64,000 nt of DNA from Sulfurimicrobium sp963741495 (GTDB taxonomy: Bacteria > Pseudomonadota > Gammaproteobacteria > Burkholderiales > Sulfuricellaceae): positions 1 to 64,000 of the forward strand of contig CAVUID010000023.1 of the NCBI GenBank assembly GCA_963741495.1, given 5' to 3'. The notes under the pieces were generated by a model that worked only from the letters and a program-made list of their open reading frames with translations, was not told the origin of the DNA and did no database searches. Each line of letters begins with the position of its first letter. The stretch's first letter is position 1. Shown here piece after piece: positions 17,664-26,151 of this stretch. Position numbers and translations under genes: made by a program.

Positions 17664-17747
17664 TCAGCGACACCAGATCCGCCACCACAAGAACAACGAC
17701 ATAAACAACAGACTCGGCATCAGGCGTTTTCTCATTGGATCGGTCAT
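17664..17747 (-). CDS. Possible 27-aa hydrophobic small protein
   Basis: On the sulP strand an ATG with GGGAG six bases before it opens a 27-codon frame: MTDPMRKRLMPSLLF, then a hydrophobic Met/Leu/Trp stretch, ending RIWCR. The pattern, a basic N-terminus followed by one membrane-spanning stretch, resembles small membrane peptides. It lies upstream of the 11-bp repeats and would be read only from a promoter near the radC start. It may be a chance ORF. The remaining gap between sulP and radC holds only the repeats and the rightward promoter. Confidence 0.2.
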   Translation of the reverse strand: MTDPMRKRLMPSLLFMSLFLWWRIWCR

Positions 17748-17785
17748 AATACGCTCCCGTCTTTAAGTAAAAATCCAGACCCAAA

Positions 17786-18463
17786 ATGGCGATTACCGAT
17801 TGGCCCGAGGACGAGCGTCCCAGAGAACGCCTGCTGAAACAGGGCGCTGACAGCCTGTCCGACGCGGAACTGCTGGCCATCTTCCTGCGCATGGGCATTA
17901 CGGGGAAAAGTGCGGTCGATCTGGCGCGCGAACTGCTCAAGCAGTTCGGCAGCCTGACTTCTCTGTTTCACGCCAGCCAGGCTGATTTCTGCGCCATCCC
18001 CGGACTCGGACCGGCCAAATATGCGCAGTTGCAGGCGGTGCTGGAAATGTCGCGGCGCGCCCTGCAGGAAGAAATGATGCAAGGCGGAAATGTGCTGAGT
18101 TCGCCCCAGGCAGTAAAAAATTATTTGCGGCTGGCCCTGGGCGGACACAAGCATGAAGTATTTTGCGCACTTTTTCTTGATGCGCAGAACGGCCTCATAG
18201 CCTATGAAGAACTTTTTCGCGGCACCCTGACCCAGACCAGCGTCTACCCGCGCGAAATTCTGAAGCGGGCGCTGCACCACAATTCAGCAGGCATTATTTT
18301 CGCGCACAACCACCCTTCAGGCGTGGCCGAACCCAGCAATGCCGATCAATTGCTCACCCAGACCTTGAAAAATGCGCTGGCGATCATAGATACACGCGTT
18401 CTGGATCATTTTATAGTTGGCGGCGACACGGTGTTGTCGTTTGCGGAACGAGGTTTACTGTGA
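17786..18463 (+). CDS. radC: DNA repair protein RadC (JAB/MPN domain)
   Basis: A 225-aa protein with an N-terminal helix-hairpin-helix region (FCAIPGLGPAKYAQLQA, residues ~67-83) and a C-terminal JAB1/MPN metalloprotease-like domain with the zinc motif HNHPSGVAEPSNAD and an upstream glutamate in the EELFRGTL strand. Despite its name, a direct repair role is not established for the family. The stop overlaps the GTG start of the next gene. A broken second copy of its first codons lies at 13070. Confidence 0.95.
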   Translation: MAITDWPEDERPRERLLKQGADSLSDAELLAIFLRMGITGKSAVDLARELLKQFGSLTSLFHASQADFCAIPGLGPAKYAQLQAVLEMSRRALQEEMMQGGNVLSSPQAVKNYLRLALGGHKHEVFCALFLDAQNGLIAYEELFRGTLTQTSVYPREILKRALHHNSAGIIFAHNHPSGVAEPSNADQLLTQTLKNALAIIDTRVLDHFIVGGDTVLSFAERGLL

Positions 18464-19035
18464 GAGTTTTGATCGTCACCGCCCACCCCCAGCGGGACAG
18501 TTTTACCCAGGCATTGACCGAGCAGTTTATCGCTGGCGTGGCTGCAAGCGGCCATGAGGCAGAAATAGCCGATCTGTATGGCGAAGGATTCAACCCGGTG
18601 GTATCAGTCACGGAAATGAATGACTGGCAAAACGGCCTGGTTTCACCGGTCATTCGAGCAGAACAGGAACGCATCAGAAGTTGCGATGGGCTGGTGCTGT
18701 CCTACCCTGTATGGTGGAGCACGCCGCCCGCCATCCTCACCGGCTGGCTGCAACGCGTGCTGACCCAGGGGTTCGCTTTCAAGCACGTCGATGGCCGCAC
18801 CGAGGGACAACTCAAGCTGCGCGCGCAGATGCTGGTCAACATCGGCAGCCGTCAACGCCAGGACATTGATCTTGCCACCCTGTATCTTGAACCGATACTT
18901 GGCGTACTGCATTACTGCGGCATGGATATTCTGCCCACCCAGGCCAATTGGGGCGTGTATCCACAGGCCGATCGCGCGGCGCTGCAATCCTATGTCGAAC
19001 AGGCATTCGAGAACGGAAAACGATTTTTTGCTTGA
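18460..19035 (+). CDS. NAD(P)H:quinone oxidoreductase, flavodoxin-like fold
   Basis: A 191-aa protein of the NQO/MdaB/KefF family. The phosphate-binding loop TAHPQRDSFTQAL binds FMN or FAD, and SYPVWWSTPPAILTGWLQRVL is the family signature around residues 80-100. It probably performs two-electron reduction of quinones, or serves as a regulatory partner for a potassium/proton antiporter (none is nearby). The start is GTG, overlapping the radC stop by 4 bases (GTGA). A promoter for rpmB begins within its last codons. Confidence 0.87.
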   Translation: MRVLIVTAHPQRDSFTQALTEQFIAGVAASGHEAEIADLYGEGFNPVVSVTEMNDWQNGLVSPVIRAEQERIRSCDGLVLSYPVWWSTPPAILTGWLQRVLTQGFAFKHVDGRTEGQLKLRAQMLVNIGSRQRQDIDLATLYLEPILGVLHYCGMDILPTQANWGVYPQADRAALQSYVEQAFENGKRFFA

Positions 19036-19061
19036 GTCCGGCAACTGAAATATGGTATAAA
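19032..19061 (+). promoter_or_regulatory. Putative rpmB promoter
   Basis: TTGAGT (19032-19037) and TATAAA (19056-19061) are separated by 18 bases and stand about 45 bases before the rpmB start, as expected for a strong ribosomal-protein promoter. Confidence 0.55.
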
Positions 19062-19105
19062 TTGCGTTTTTCGAATTCAAGATACAAATTTTAGGAGTCA
19101 CCTCA

Positions 19106-19342
19106 ATGGCACGCGTATGTAAAGTCACCGGCAAGCGCCCGATGACGGGAAATAATGTTTCCCACGCCAACAACAGGACCAAGCGCCGCTTCCTGCCCAA
19201 TCTGCAATCCCGCCGTTTCTGGGTTGAAAGCGAAAACCGCTGGGTACGTCTGCGCGTGAGCTGCTCAGCTCTGCGCACCATTGACAAAAATGGCATTGAT
19301 GCCGTGCTGGCCGACCTGCGCGCCAGCGGTGAATCAGTTTAA
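19106..19342 (+). CDS. rpmB: Large ribosomal subunit protein bL28
   Basis: A 78-aa basic protein starting MARVCKVTGKRPMTGNNVSHANN, the standard N-terminus of bL28, with the KRRFLPNLQSRRFWVE stretch after it. It helps assemble the 50S subunit. It is preceded by TAGGAGTC as ribosome site and followed after 10 bases by rpmG, the usual order. Only one cysteine pair partner (Cys5) is seen, so it does not look like the zinc-binding version. Confidence 0.98.
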   Translation: MARVCKVTGKRPMTGNNVSHANNRTKRRFLPNLQSRRFWVESENRWVRLRVSCSALRTIDKNGIDAVLADLRASGESV

Positions 19343-19352
19343 GGGGTAAATC

Positions 19353-19520
19353 ATGGCTAAAGGCGGACGCGAAAAAATCAAGCTGGAATCCTCTGCGGGT
19401 ACCGGACACTTCTATACCACGACCAAGAACAAGCGCACCATGCCTGAAAAAATGGCGATCATGAAATACGATCCCAAGGTACGCAAGCACGTGGAATACA
19501 AGGAAATCAAACTGAAGTAA
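19353..19520 (+). CDS. rpmG: Large ribosomal subunit protein bL33
   Basis: A 55-aa protein beginning MAKGGREKIKLESSAGTGHF, then YTTTKNKRTMPEKM, and ending VEYKEIKLK, which is bL33 throughout. It lacks the four zinc-binding cysteines, so it is the zinc-independent form. An AGGGGTAA site stands before its ATG. It forms a two-gene operon with rpmB and is followed by a terminator. Confidence 0.97.
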   Translation: MAKGGREKIKLESSAGTGHFYTTTKNKRTMPEKMAIMKYDPKVRKHVEYKEIKLK

Positions 19521-19563
19521 GGGAAGTGATGCCGGTTACCAGCCAGGCTTAGCAACCAGAACG

Positions 19564-19594
19564 AACCCCGGCGCCACAAGCGTGCGGGGTTTTT
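19564..19594 (+). terminator. Terminator of rpmB-rpmG
   Basis: AACCCCG and CGGGGTT pair around an imperfect GC-rich centre (GCGCC/GTGCG), followed by a T-run and AATTT. Confidence 0.7.
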
Positions 19595-19610
19595 AATTTC
19601 AGGGAACCTC

Positions 19611-20147
19611 ATGAAAAAGCGACTCTTTCTTCTTTGCCTGCTGCCCGCCACATCGCTGGCTGCCGTATTTGACCAGTCAAGCTGGGGTAAATTCGAACAT
19701 GATTTCGAGGAAAAGCCCTGGGTAGAAATGGAAGCGCAACTCCCTCCTGCGCCAAAACCGGAAAACCTCCTGCCTTTCTACGTCAGTGCAACAACAGACA
19801 ACCGTTTCTTCATAGACAGTGCATCCGTCACGCTGGGTGAAGACAAGGTGATTCGATATACGCTGGTGGTCAAATCATCTGCCGGCGCCAACAGCATCAG
19901 CTATGAAGGCATGCGCTGCAGTTCGGGCGAGTTGAAGCGTTACGCCTTTGGGCGCGACGACGGCGGCTGGGGCAAGGCACGCAATGCCAAGTGGGAAGAC
20001 ATTCGCTACAAGAACGTCAATCGCCAGCACCACATGCTTTTCGATGATTTTTTCTGCCCGCGCGGGATTGTCGTCAAATCAGCCGCCGATGCAGTCAACG
20101 CCCTCAAGCGTGGAGAGCACCCAGAAAGCAAGGGTGTTGCCTGGTAA
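19611..20147 (+). CDS. CNP1-like family exported protein
   Basis: A 178-aa protein with a signal peptide (KKRLFLLCLLPATSLAA) and a mature part carrying FEEKPWVEMEAQLPPAPK, LLPFYVSATTDNRFFIDS and RYTLVVKSSAGANSISYEG, the pattern of the CNP1-like family (PF08750) found mainly in betaproteobacteria. Two cysteines (MRCSSGE and FFCPRG) may form a disulfide in the periplasm. Its function is unknown. It stands alone between the rpmG terminator and moxR. Confidence 0.75.
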   Translation: MKKRLFLLCLLPATSLAAVFDQSSWGKFEHDFEEKPWVEMEAQLPPAPKPENLLPFYVSATTDNRFFIDSASVTLGEDKVIRYTLVVKSSAGANSISYEGMRCSSGELKRYAFGRDDGGWGKARNAKWEDIRYKNVNRQHHMLFDDFFCPRGIVVKSAADAVNALKRGEHPESKGVAW

Positions 20148-20263
20148 GGGGTTTGCCTGCCGCAACATCGCCAAAGCAGCGCAACCCCCTGTTCTGATCG
20201 CCGCCCTCGCTGGCGGCGCCATCGGTTACAATCATTCCGTTACAACCCATTCGCAGGCACGCC

Positions 20264-21181
20264 ATGAATCCAATCATTGAGCGTCTCGCCGCTCAAGCCG
20301 GACAGATCATACTGGGGAAGGAAACGCAGATTCGCCTGGCACTTGCCTGCCTGCTGGCGCGCGGCCATTTGTTGATCGAAGATTTGCCCGGCGTGGGCAA
20401 AACCACACTGGCCCATGTGCTGGCCCAGACGCTGGGGCTGCATTTCCAGCGCATCCAGTTCACCAGCGACCTGCTGCCTGCAGATATCCTGGGCGTATCC
20501 ATCTATGAACGCGATAGCGCCAGCTTCAAATTTCACCCCGGTCCGATATTTGCACAGCTGATCCTTGCCGACGAGATCAACCGCGCCACCCCCAAGGCGC
20601 AAAGCGCGCTACTGGAAGCCATGGAAGAACACCAGGTCACAGCGGAAGGCGAAACCCGCCAACTGCCGGAACCGTTCTTCGTTATCGCCACCCAGAATCC
20701 GACCTATCAGATCGGCACCTTTCCCCTGCCGGAATCGCAGCTGGACCGTTTCCTGATGCGCATCGAGCTGGGCTACCCGGATTCCATGGCCGAACGCGCC
20801 CTGCTGCAAGGCAAGGACAGGCGCGAATTACTGGCGCAGTTGCAGTCCAGCCTCGGGCCACAGGAACTTGCCGCCCTGCAGCAGGGCGTCACACAAGTTT
20901 TTGTGTCTGACGCCTTGCTCGATTATGTTCAGGCGCTAATCCGCTTCACGCGCCAGTCGCCACGTTTCCAGAATGGCCTGTCACCCCGCGCCGGGCTGGC
21001 ACTGCTGCACGCGGCCCAGGCATGGGCCTTCAGCGACGGGCGCAAGGAAGTTCTGCCGGAAGACGTGCAAGCCATCCTGCCCGCCGTAGCCGGGCACCGT
21101 CTGAGACCCGGCGCAGAATTTGCCGGCGAGAGCGGTGCCGCACTGGCGCAGCATCTGCTGGCTTCCGTCGCCATACCCTGA
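20264..21181 (+). CDS. MoxR-family AAA+ ATPase
   Basis: A 305-aa ATPase with Walker A PGVGKTTLA (residues ~42-50), Walker B LILADEINRATPK and sensor region FFVIATQNP, then the small helical lid. MoxR proteins act as chaperones that assemble or activate partner complexes, usually ones containing DUF58 and VWA proteins. The next gene, 5 bases downstream, is exactly such a DUF58 protein and a membrane transglutaminase follows, giving the common moxR-DUF58-tgpA operon. Confidence 0.95.
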   Translation: MNPIIERLAAQAGQIILGKETQIRLALACLLARGHLLIEDLPGVGKTTLAHVLAQTLGLHFQRIQFTSDLLPADILGVSIYERDSASFKFHPGPIFAQLILADEINRATPKAQSALLEAMEEHQVTAEGETRQLPEPFFVIATQNPTYQIGTFPLPESQLDRFLMRIELGYPDSMAERALLQGKDRRELLAQLQSSLGPQELAALQQGVTQVFVSDALLDYVQALIRFTRQSPRFQNGLSPRAGLALLHAAQAWAFSDGRKEVLPEDVQAILPAVAGHRLRPGAEFAGESGAALAQHLLASVAIP

Positions 21182-21186
21182 ATGCC

Positions 21187-22155
21187 ATGGCCTTGTTCGA
21201 CAAGGTAAAGCTGCCTCGCCCCGCATTTCTGGAGCGCGTGCTTCGTCCCGCCCGGGAAGCCGGCCCAGTCACATTGACCCAGCGGCGACTGTATATCCTG
21301 CCCACCCGCCATGGGCTGATTTATGCGCTGATGCTGCTGGTCATGCTGCTCGGCTCCATCAATTACACCAACAGCATGGGCTTTGTGCTTACTTTTCTGC
21401 TTGCCAGCCTGGCGGTGGTGTCGATTCTCCATACTTACCGTAACCTGGCGCAACTCAGAATCAGCGCTGGAAAATCCGAACCCGTATTTGCCGGACAGGA
21501 AGCGCATTTCCAAATCCAGATTGACAACCCCTCTGCCCAGCCGCGTTTTGCCATCGGCCTGAGCCATGGAGCAAATCCCATCGCCTACGGCGACATTGCT
21601 GCCGGCGGTCACATTATTCTTGAACTTCACATCCCAGCCATGCAGCGCGGCCTGCTGCACGCCGGCAGCTTCAGCCTGTTTTCCACTTTTCCCCTCGGCC
21701 TGCTACGGGCCTGGTGCCACCTCAATCTGGACATGAGCTGTCTGGTTTATCCCCGCCCTGCGCCTGAAACGATGCAGCTTCCGGTAATGGCTGCGAAAAC
21801 ACTGCGGGGCCAGTCTCAGGGAGAAGGGCAGGAAGATTTCAGCGGGCTGCGCAATTTTCGACCGGGTGATGGCTTGCGCCATGTCGCATGGAAGGCGGTA
21901 GCGCAGGAACGTGGCATGCTGACCAAGCAGTTTTCCGGTGAAACAGCGCAGGAAAACTGGCTGGACTGGGACGATTTGCCCGGCATGGAAACGGAGGCCA
22001 GACTATCCCGGCTCACGCGCTGGGTACTGGATGCCGACCGCGCCGGACTGGACTATGGCCTTAAACTTCCGGGTCAACAGCACCCTCCGGCCCACGGACA
22101 GGAACAGATGCGCCGCTGCTTGCAGGCACTCGCCCTGTTCGGGAATACGCCATGA
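21187..22155 (+). CDS. DUF58 domain-containing membrane protein
   Basis: A 322-aa protein with two adjacent hydrophobic segments near residues 38-80 (GLIYALMLLVMLLGSINY and FVLTFLLASLAVVSIL) and a DUF58 core later (RNFRPGDGLRHVAWKAVAQ). ATG 21187 is used, 5 bases after moxR. The stop overlaps the next gene by 4 bases. It is probably the MoxR client within a membrane complex. The complex's biochemical task is not established. Confidence 0.9.
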   Translation: MALFDKVKLPRPAFLERVLRPAREAGPVTLTQRRLYILPTRHGLIYALMLLVMLLGSINYTNSMGFVLTFLLASLAVVSILHTYRNLAQLRISAGKSEPVFAGQEAHFQIQIDNPSAQPRFAIGLSHGANPIAYGDIAAGGHIILELHIPAMQRGLLHAGSFSLFSTFPLGLLRAWCHLNLDMSCLVYPRPAPETMQLPVMAAKTLRGQSQGEGQEDFSGLRNFRPGDGLRHVAWKAVAQERGMLTKQFSGETAQENWLDWDDLPGMETEARLSRLTRWVLDADRAGLDYGLKLPGQQHPPAHGQEQMRRCLQALALFGNTP

Positions 22156-24074
22156 CCAACCTGGTCTGGCTGCTGCTCTCGCTGGCGCTTGCCACTGCGC
22201 CCCATCTTGGACGCCTGCCGCTCTGGGTGGGGCCCATCTGCCTTGTCATGGGATTGTGGCGCCTGGGCATCCTGCGCTCAAATGCCCCCCTGCCGAGAAA
22301 GTGGCTGCTGATATTGATTGCTTTCTCCGCCACGGTGGGTATTTTTGCCCATTACCACACCCTGTTGGGCCGCGATGCGGGGGTTGCCCTGCTGGTGACC
22401 ATGATCGCGCTCAAGCTGATGGAAATGAAAACCCTGCGCGACACCATGGTGGTGATCTTCCTGAGCTATTTTCTGGTGATCACCCATTTCTTTTATTCGC
22501 AAAGCATTCCCACCGCGCTCTATCTGCTGCTGGTGGTACTGCTTACCACCGCCACCATGATCGGCTACAGCTACCCGCTGAAGCATTTTCCTTCCCGGCC
22601 CAGATTGCGCCTCGCGGGCATCATGCTGCTCCAGGCCATTCCGCTGATGCTGGTGCTGTTCGTGTTTTTTCCCCGCGTCGGCCCACTGTGGGGACTGCCC
22701 AAAGATGTTTATTCCGGCATGACCGGGCTTTCTGACAGCATGAGTCCCGGCGCCATCAGCCAGTTGATCCGCTCCGATGCGGTGGCTTTTCGCGTCAGAT
22801 TCGATGGCCCGCCGCCGGACAGCTCACAGCGTTACTGGCGCGGCCCGGTGTTGTGGGATTACGACGGCAGAGCCTGGTCAACCCGGAACAAGCCACCGGG
22901 CGGTGCCATTCAGTTCGTCCCGCTGAGCCAGCCATACCGCTATACAATCACACTGGAGCCGCACGATCAGCGCTGGCTGTTCGCACTCGACCTGCCAAGC
23001 GAGCTCCCCCCCGGCAGCAGCGTTTCTGCCGACTTTCAGATTCTGGCGCCAATCCCGCTACACCAGCGCATACGCTACAGCCTGACTTCCTATCCCGCCT
23101 ACCGGCTCGGGGAAAACCTCAGCGAGGAGACGCGGAAACGCGCCCTGCATCTACCCGACGGCAATCCCGGGACAAGGCAGCTTGCCGCACAGTGGCACGC
23201 CAGCCTTGAATCACCGCGTGCCATTGCACAGCAGGCATTGAAACTATTTCGCGAAGAAGCCTTTTTTTATACCCTCAATCCGCCTTTGCTCGGTGAGCAG
23301 AAAGTGGATGATTTTGTCTTCGGCTCCCGGCGTGGATTTTGTGAACATTACGCCAGTTCTTTTGTATTCCTGATGCGCGCGGCAGGCATTCCGGCCCGTG
23401 TGGTGACCGGCTACCAGGGTGGCGAACCCAATCCCATGAGCGATTACATGATCGTGCGCCAGTCCGATGCCCACGCATGGGCCGAAATATGGCTCGACGG
23501 AGATGGCTGGGTGCGGATAGATCCCACGGCAGCAGTTTCGCCCAGCCGCATCGAAATGGGTATTGCCAGCGCCCTGCCCGCTGCCGAATTACCCCCTGCC
23601 CTGATGCAACTGGATGCGGAATGGCTGATGCGCATGCGGCTTTCGCTGGATCTGCTCAACAACAACTGGAATCAGTGGGTACTGGGCTACAACCAGGAAC
23701 GGCAAATGCGCTTCCTGTCCAGCTTTCACCAGGGGCTGGGTTCATGGCAGAACATGGCGCTGACCATGCTTGGCGGGCTTGCCTTGATGCTGCTCGGGAT
23801 TGCCTTCTGGATGCTCTGGCGCACATCTCGCCGGACTATCGACCCGGCGCTCGCTGCGTATCAAAAATTCTGCGCCAAACTGGCGCGCCGTGGCATTGAA
23901 CGCGCACCCGGCGAAGGCCCGCTGGACTTTGCCGCCAAGGCCTCGCGCGCCAGACCCCAGCTGGCACGCCAGATCAAGTTTGTCACCCGGCTCTATATCG
24001 CGCTGCGCTACGGACAACGACATCCCGCCTGGCTACCCGTACTCAGGAAGGCGGTGCACCGTTTTAAAGTTTAG
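22152..24074 (+). CDS. tgpA: TgpA-type membrane transglutaminase-like protein
   Basis: A 640-aa protein with about six N-terminal membrane helices (DUF3488, residues ~1-190), a large periplasmic transglutaminase-like domain and one late helix (~540-560) with a cytoplasmic tail (DUF4129-like). The catalytic triad is visible: Cys in RRGFCEHYASSF, His in SDAHAWAEIW and Asp in WVRIDPTA. The Pseudomonas homologue TgpA is essential and periplasmically active. It completes the moxR operon through a 4-base overlap with the DUF58 gene. Confidence 0.93.
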   Translation: MTNLVWLLLSLALATAPHLGRLPLWVGPICLVMGLWRLGILRSNAPLPRKWLLILIAFSATVGIFAHYHTLLGRDAGVALLVTMIALKLMEMKTLRDTMVVIFLSYFLVITHFFYSQSIPTALYLLLVVLLTTATMIGYSYPLKHFPSRPRLRLAGIMLLQAIPLMLVLFVFFPRVGPLWGLPKDVYSGMTGLSDSMSPGAISQLIRSDAVAFRVRFDGPPPDSSQRYWRGPVLWDYDGRAWSTRNKPPGGAIQFVPLSQPYRYTITLEPHDQRWLFALDLPSELPPGSSVSADFQILAPIPLHQRIRYSLTSYPAYRLGENLSEETRKRALHLPDGNPGTRQLAAQWHASLESPRAIAQQALKLFREEAFFYTLNPPLLGEQKVDDFVFGSRRGFCEHYASSFVFLMRAAGIPARVVTGYQGGEPNPMSDYMIVRQSDAHAWAEIWLDGDGWVRIDPTAAVSPSRIEMGIASALPAAELPPALMQLDAEWLMRMRLSLDLLNNNWNQWVLGYNQERQMRFLSSFHQGLGSWQNMALTMLGGLALMLLGIAFWMLWRTSRRTIDPALAAYQKFCAKLARRGIERAPGEGPLDFAAKASRARPQLARQIKFVTRLYIALRYGQRHPAWLPVLRKAVHRFKV

Positions 24075-24100
24075 CGCCCTATCCACCCCGGCGTTTTTTT
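24074..24100 (+). terminator. Weak terminator after tgpA
   Basis: A short CGCC/GGCG stem (24075-24078 with 24090-24093) is followed by seven T. The stem is only 4-5 bp, so efficiency is doubtful. Confidence 0.35.
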
Positions 24101-24137
24101 GGTAAGTTCGGGGAATACCATTTTTTTGTTCAAACCC

Positions 24138-24722
24138 ATGAATTATTGCAGCCACTGCGGCGCCAAAGTCAGCCTGCGTATCCCCGAAGGCGACAGCCTG
24201 CCGCGCTATGTGTGTGACAATTGTCATACCATTCACTACCAGAACCCCAAAATGGTGATCGGCTGCATACCGCAATGGGAAGACAAGATTCTCCTCTGCC
24301 GCCGCGCCATCGAACCGCGTCATGGCTACTGGACTCTACCCGCAGGTTTCATGGAAAACAGCGAAACCACAAGCCAGGCCGCCGCACGGGAAACGCTGGA
24401 GGAAGCGTTGGCCAAAGTGGAAATTGGCGCACTTTACAGCCTGTTCAACGTACCCCACATCAGCCAGGTACACATGTTCTTCCGCGCCCGCCTGCTGGAG
24501 CCACATTTTGGCGCGGGCGTGGAAAGTCTGGAAGTCAGGCTATTTACCGAACAGGAACTGCCCTGGGACAAAATTGCCTTTGCAACCGTACGCCGGACGC
24601 TGCAACTCTATGTCGCTGAGCGACAGAGCGGAAACTTTGGATTTCACATGGGAGACATTCATCCCGCACCAGACCAGCAGACGCGCTTCAGCGCCATGCC
24701 GCCCAACAATTTCATTCCCTGA
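24138..24722 (+). CDS. Zinc-ribbon Nudix hydrolase
   Basis: A 194-aa protein starting with a four-cysteine zinc ribbon (CSHCGAK ... VCDNCHTIHY) followed by a Nudix domain. The Nudix box GFMENSETTSQAAARETLEEA matches G-x5-E-x7-RE-x2-EE. This ribbon-plus-Nudix layout resembles the NudC/ADP-ribose pyrophosphatase group, although the full NudC N-terminal domain is absent. The likely substrate is a nucleoside diphosphate derivative; which one is unknown. The start is taken at MNYCSHCG because the ribbon begins there. Confidence 0.85.
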   Translation: MNYCSHCGAKVSLRIPEGDSLPRYVCDNCHTIHYQNPKMVIGCIPQWEDKILLCRRAIEPRHGYWTLPAGFMENSETTSQAAARETLEEALAKVEIGALYSLFNVPHISQVHMFFRARLLEPHFGAGVESLEVRLFTEQELPWDKIAFATVRRTLQLYVAERQSGNFGFHMGDIHPAPDQQTRFSAMPPNNFIP

Positions 24723-24774
24723 ACACCCCAGACAATAAGCTGCTTTTAACAACATTTTCTTTCCGGAACCCTCC

Positions 24775-26151
24775 ATGACGTCACTCCCAGCAGAAATTTT
24801 CAAGGCCTACGACATTCGCGGCATTGTCGGCAAATCGCTCACGCCAGAAATTGTCGAAGCCATTGGCCACGCCATCGGCTCTGAAGCCATTACCCGCGAG
24901 CAAAGCGAGATCGTCATCGGCCGTGATGGCCGGCTTTCAGGCCCGGATCTGGCTGCTGCACTGGCACGGGGCATTCAGAAAAGCGGCATCAACGTAATCG
25001 ACATCGGCATGGCAGCAACACCGATGACCTATTACGGCGCCTATCAGCTCCATGCAAACTCGGCCGTAATGGTTACCGGCAGCCACAATCCGCCTGACTA
25101 CAATGGCCTGAAAATGGTACTGGGTGGCGAAACGCTGTCTGGAGACACCATCCAGGGTCTTAGAATGCGGATCGAACAAAACAACCTGAATCACGGTAAC
25201 GGCAACTACCGCCAGTACGACATTGCCCAGGAATACATCCAGCGTATCAGCAGTGACGTCAAACTGGCTCGCCCGATGAAAATCGTCATAGACTGCGGCA
25301 ACGGGGTGGCGGGCGCCTTCGCACCCGCGCTCTACCGCGCCATGGGCTGCGAAGTGGAAGAAATGTACTGTGAAGTGGACGGCCATTTTCCCAATCACCA
25401 TCCGGACCCTTCCGTCCCCAAGAACCTGCAGGACCTGATTGCGCGCCTCAAGACTTCGGACGCAGAAATCGGCCTTGCTTTTGACGGCGACGGCGACCGC
25501 CTGGGCGTGGTCACCAAGGATGGCCAGATCATCTTCCCCGACCGCCAGCTGATGTTGTACGCCGCTGATGTGCTGTCCCGCAACCCGGGCGCGGAAATCA
25601 TTTTCGACGTCAAATCCACGCGCAACCTGTTTGCCTGGATACGCGAACGCGGCGGCAAGCCGACCCTGTGGAAAACAGGGCATTCCCTGATCAAAGCGAA
25701 AATGAAGGAATCCGGCGCCCTGCTTGCAGGCGAAATGAGCGGACACGTCTTCTTCAAGGAACGCTGGTATGGCTTCGACGACGGCCTCTACACGGGCGCC
25801 CGCCTGCTCGAATACCTCTCGCGCCAGAGTGATCTCAATGCCACCCTGCATGGCCTGCCGGATAGCGTCAACACGCCGGAATTACAGATCTGGCTGAAGG
25901 AAGGCGAGCATTACGCCCTGATCGAAAAACTGCGCGAGACAGCCCGCTTCCCGACAGCGCAGGAAATCATTACGCTCGACGGCCTGCGCGTGGAATACGC
26001 TGATGGCTTCGGCCTGATGCGGCCCTCGAACACCACACCAGTGATCGTGCTGCGTTTTGAGGGTGACAATGAAGATGCGCTGAAGCGCATCCAGGATGAG
26101 TTCCGCCAGGTGTTACTGACAGCAGAACCCGGACTGGATCTGCCTTTTTAA
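24775..26151 (+). CDS. Phosphomannomutase / phosphoglucomutase
   Basis: A 458-aa alpha-D-phosphohexomutase (AlgC/ManB type) that moves the phosphate between positions 1 and 6 of mannose or glucose, supplying sugar nucleotides for LPS and exopolysaccharide. Phosphoserine Ser103 is in TGSHNPPDYNG, the magnesium loop AFDGDGDRLG holds Asp237, Asp239 and Asp241, the sugar-specificity loop GEMSGHVFF is near residue 320, and RPSNTTPVIVLR is the phosphate-binding end. It converges with the qmo/hdr operon: its TAA is directly adjacent to the stop of the 105-aa gene. Confidence 0.95.
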   Translation: MTSLPAEIFKAYDIRGIVGKSLTPEIVEAIGHAIGSEAITREQSEIVIGRDGRLSGPDLAAALARGIQKSGINVIDIGMAATPMTYYGAYQLHANSAVMVTGSHNPPDYNGLKMVLGGETLSGDTIQGLRMRIEQNNLNHGNGNYRQYDIAQEYIQRISSDVKLARPMKIVIDCGNGVAGAFAPALYRAMGCEVEEMYCEVDGHFPNHHPDPSVPKNLQDLIARLKTSDAEIGLAFDGDGDRLGVVTKDGQIIFPDRQLMLYAADVLSRNPGAEIIFDVKSTRNLFAWIRERGGKPTLWKTGHSLIKAKMKESGALLAGEMSGHVFFKERWYGFDDGLYTGARLLEYLSRQSDLNATLHGLPDSVNTPELQIWLKEGEHYALIEKLRETARFPTAQEIITLDGLRVEYADGFGLMRPSNTTPVIVLRFEGDNEDALKRIQDEFRQVLLTAEPGLDLPF

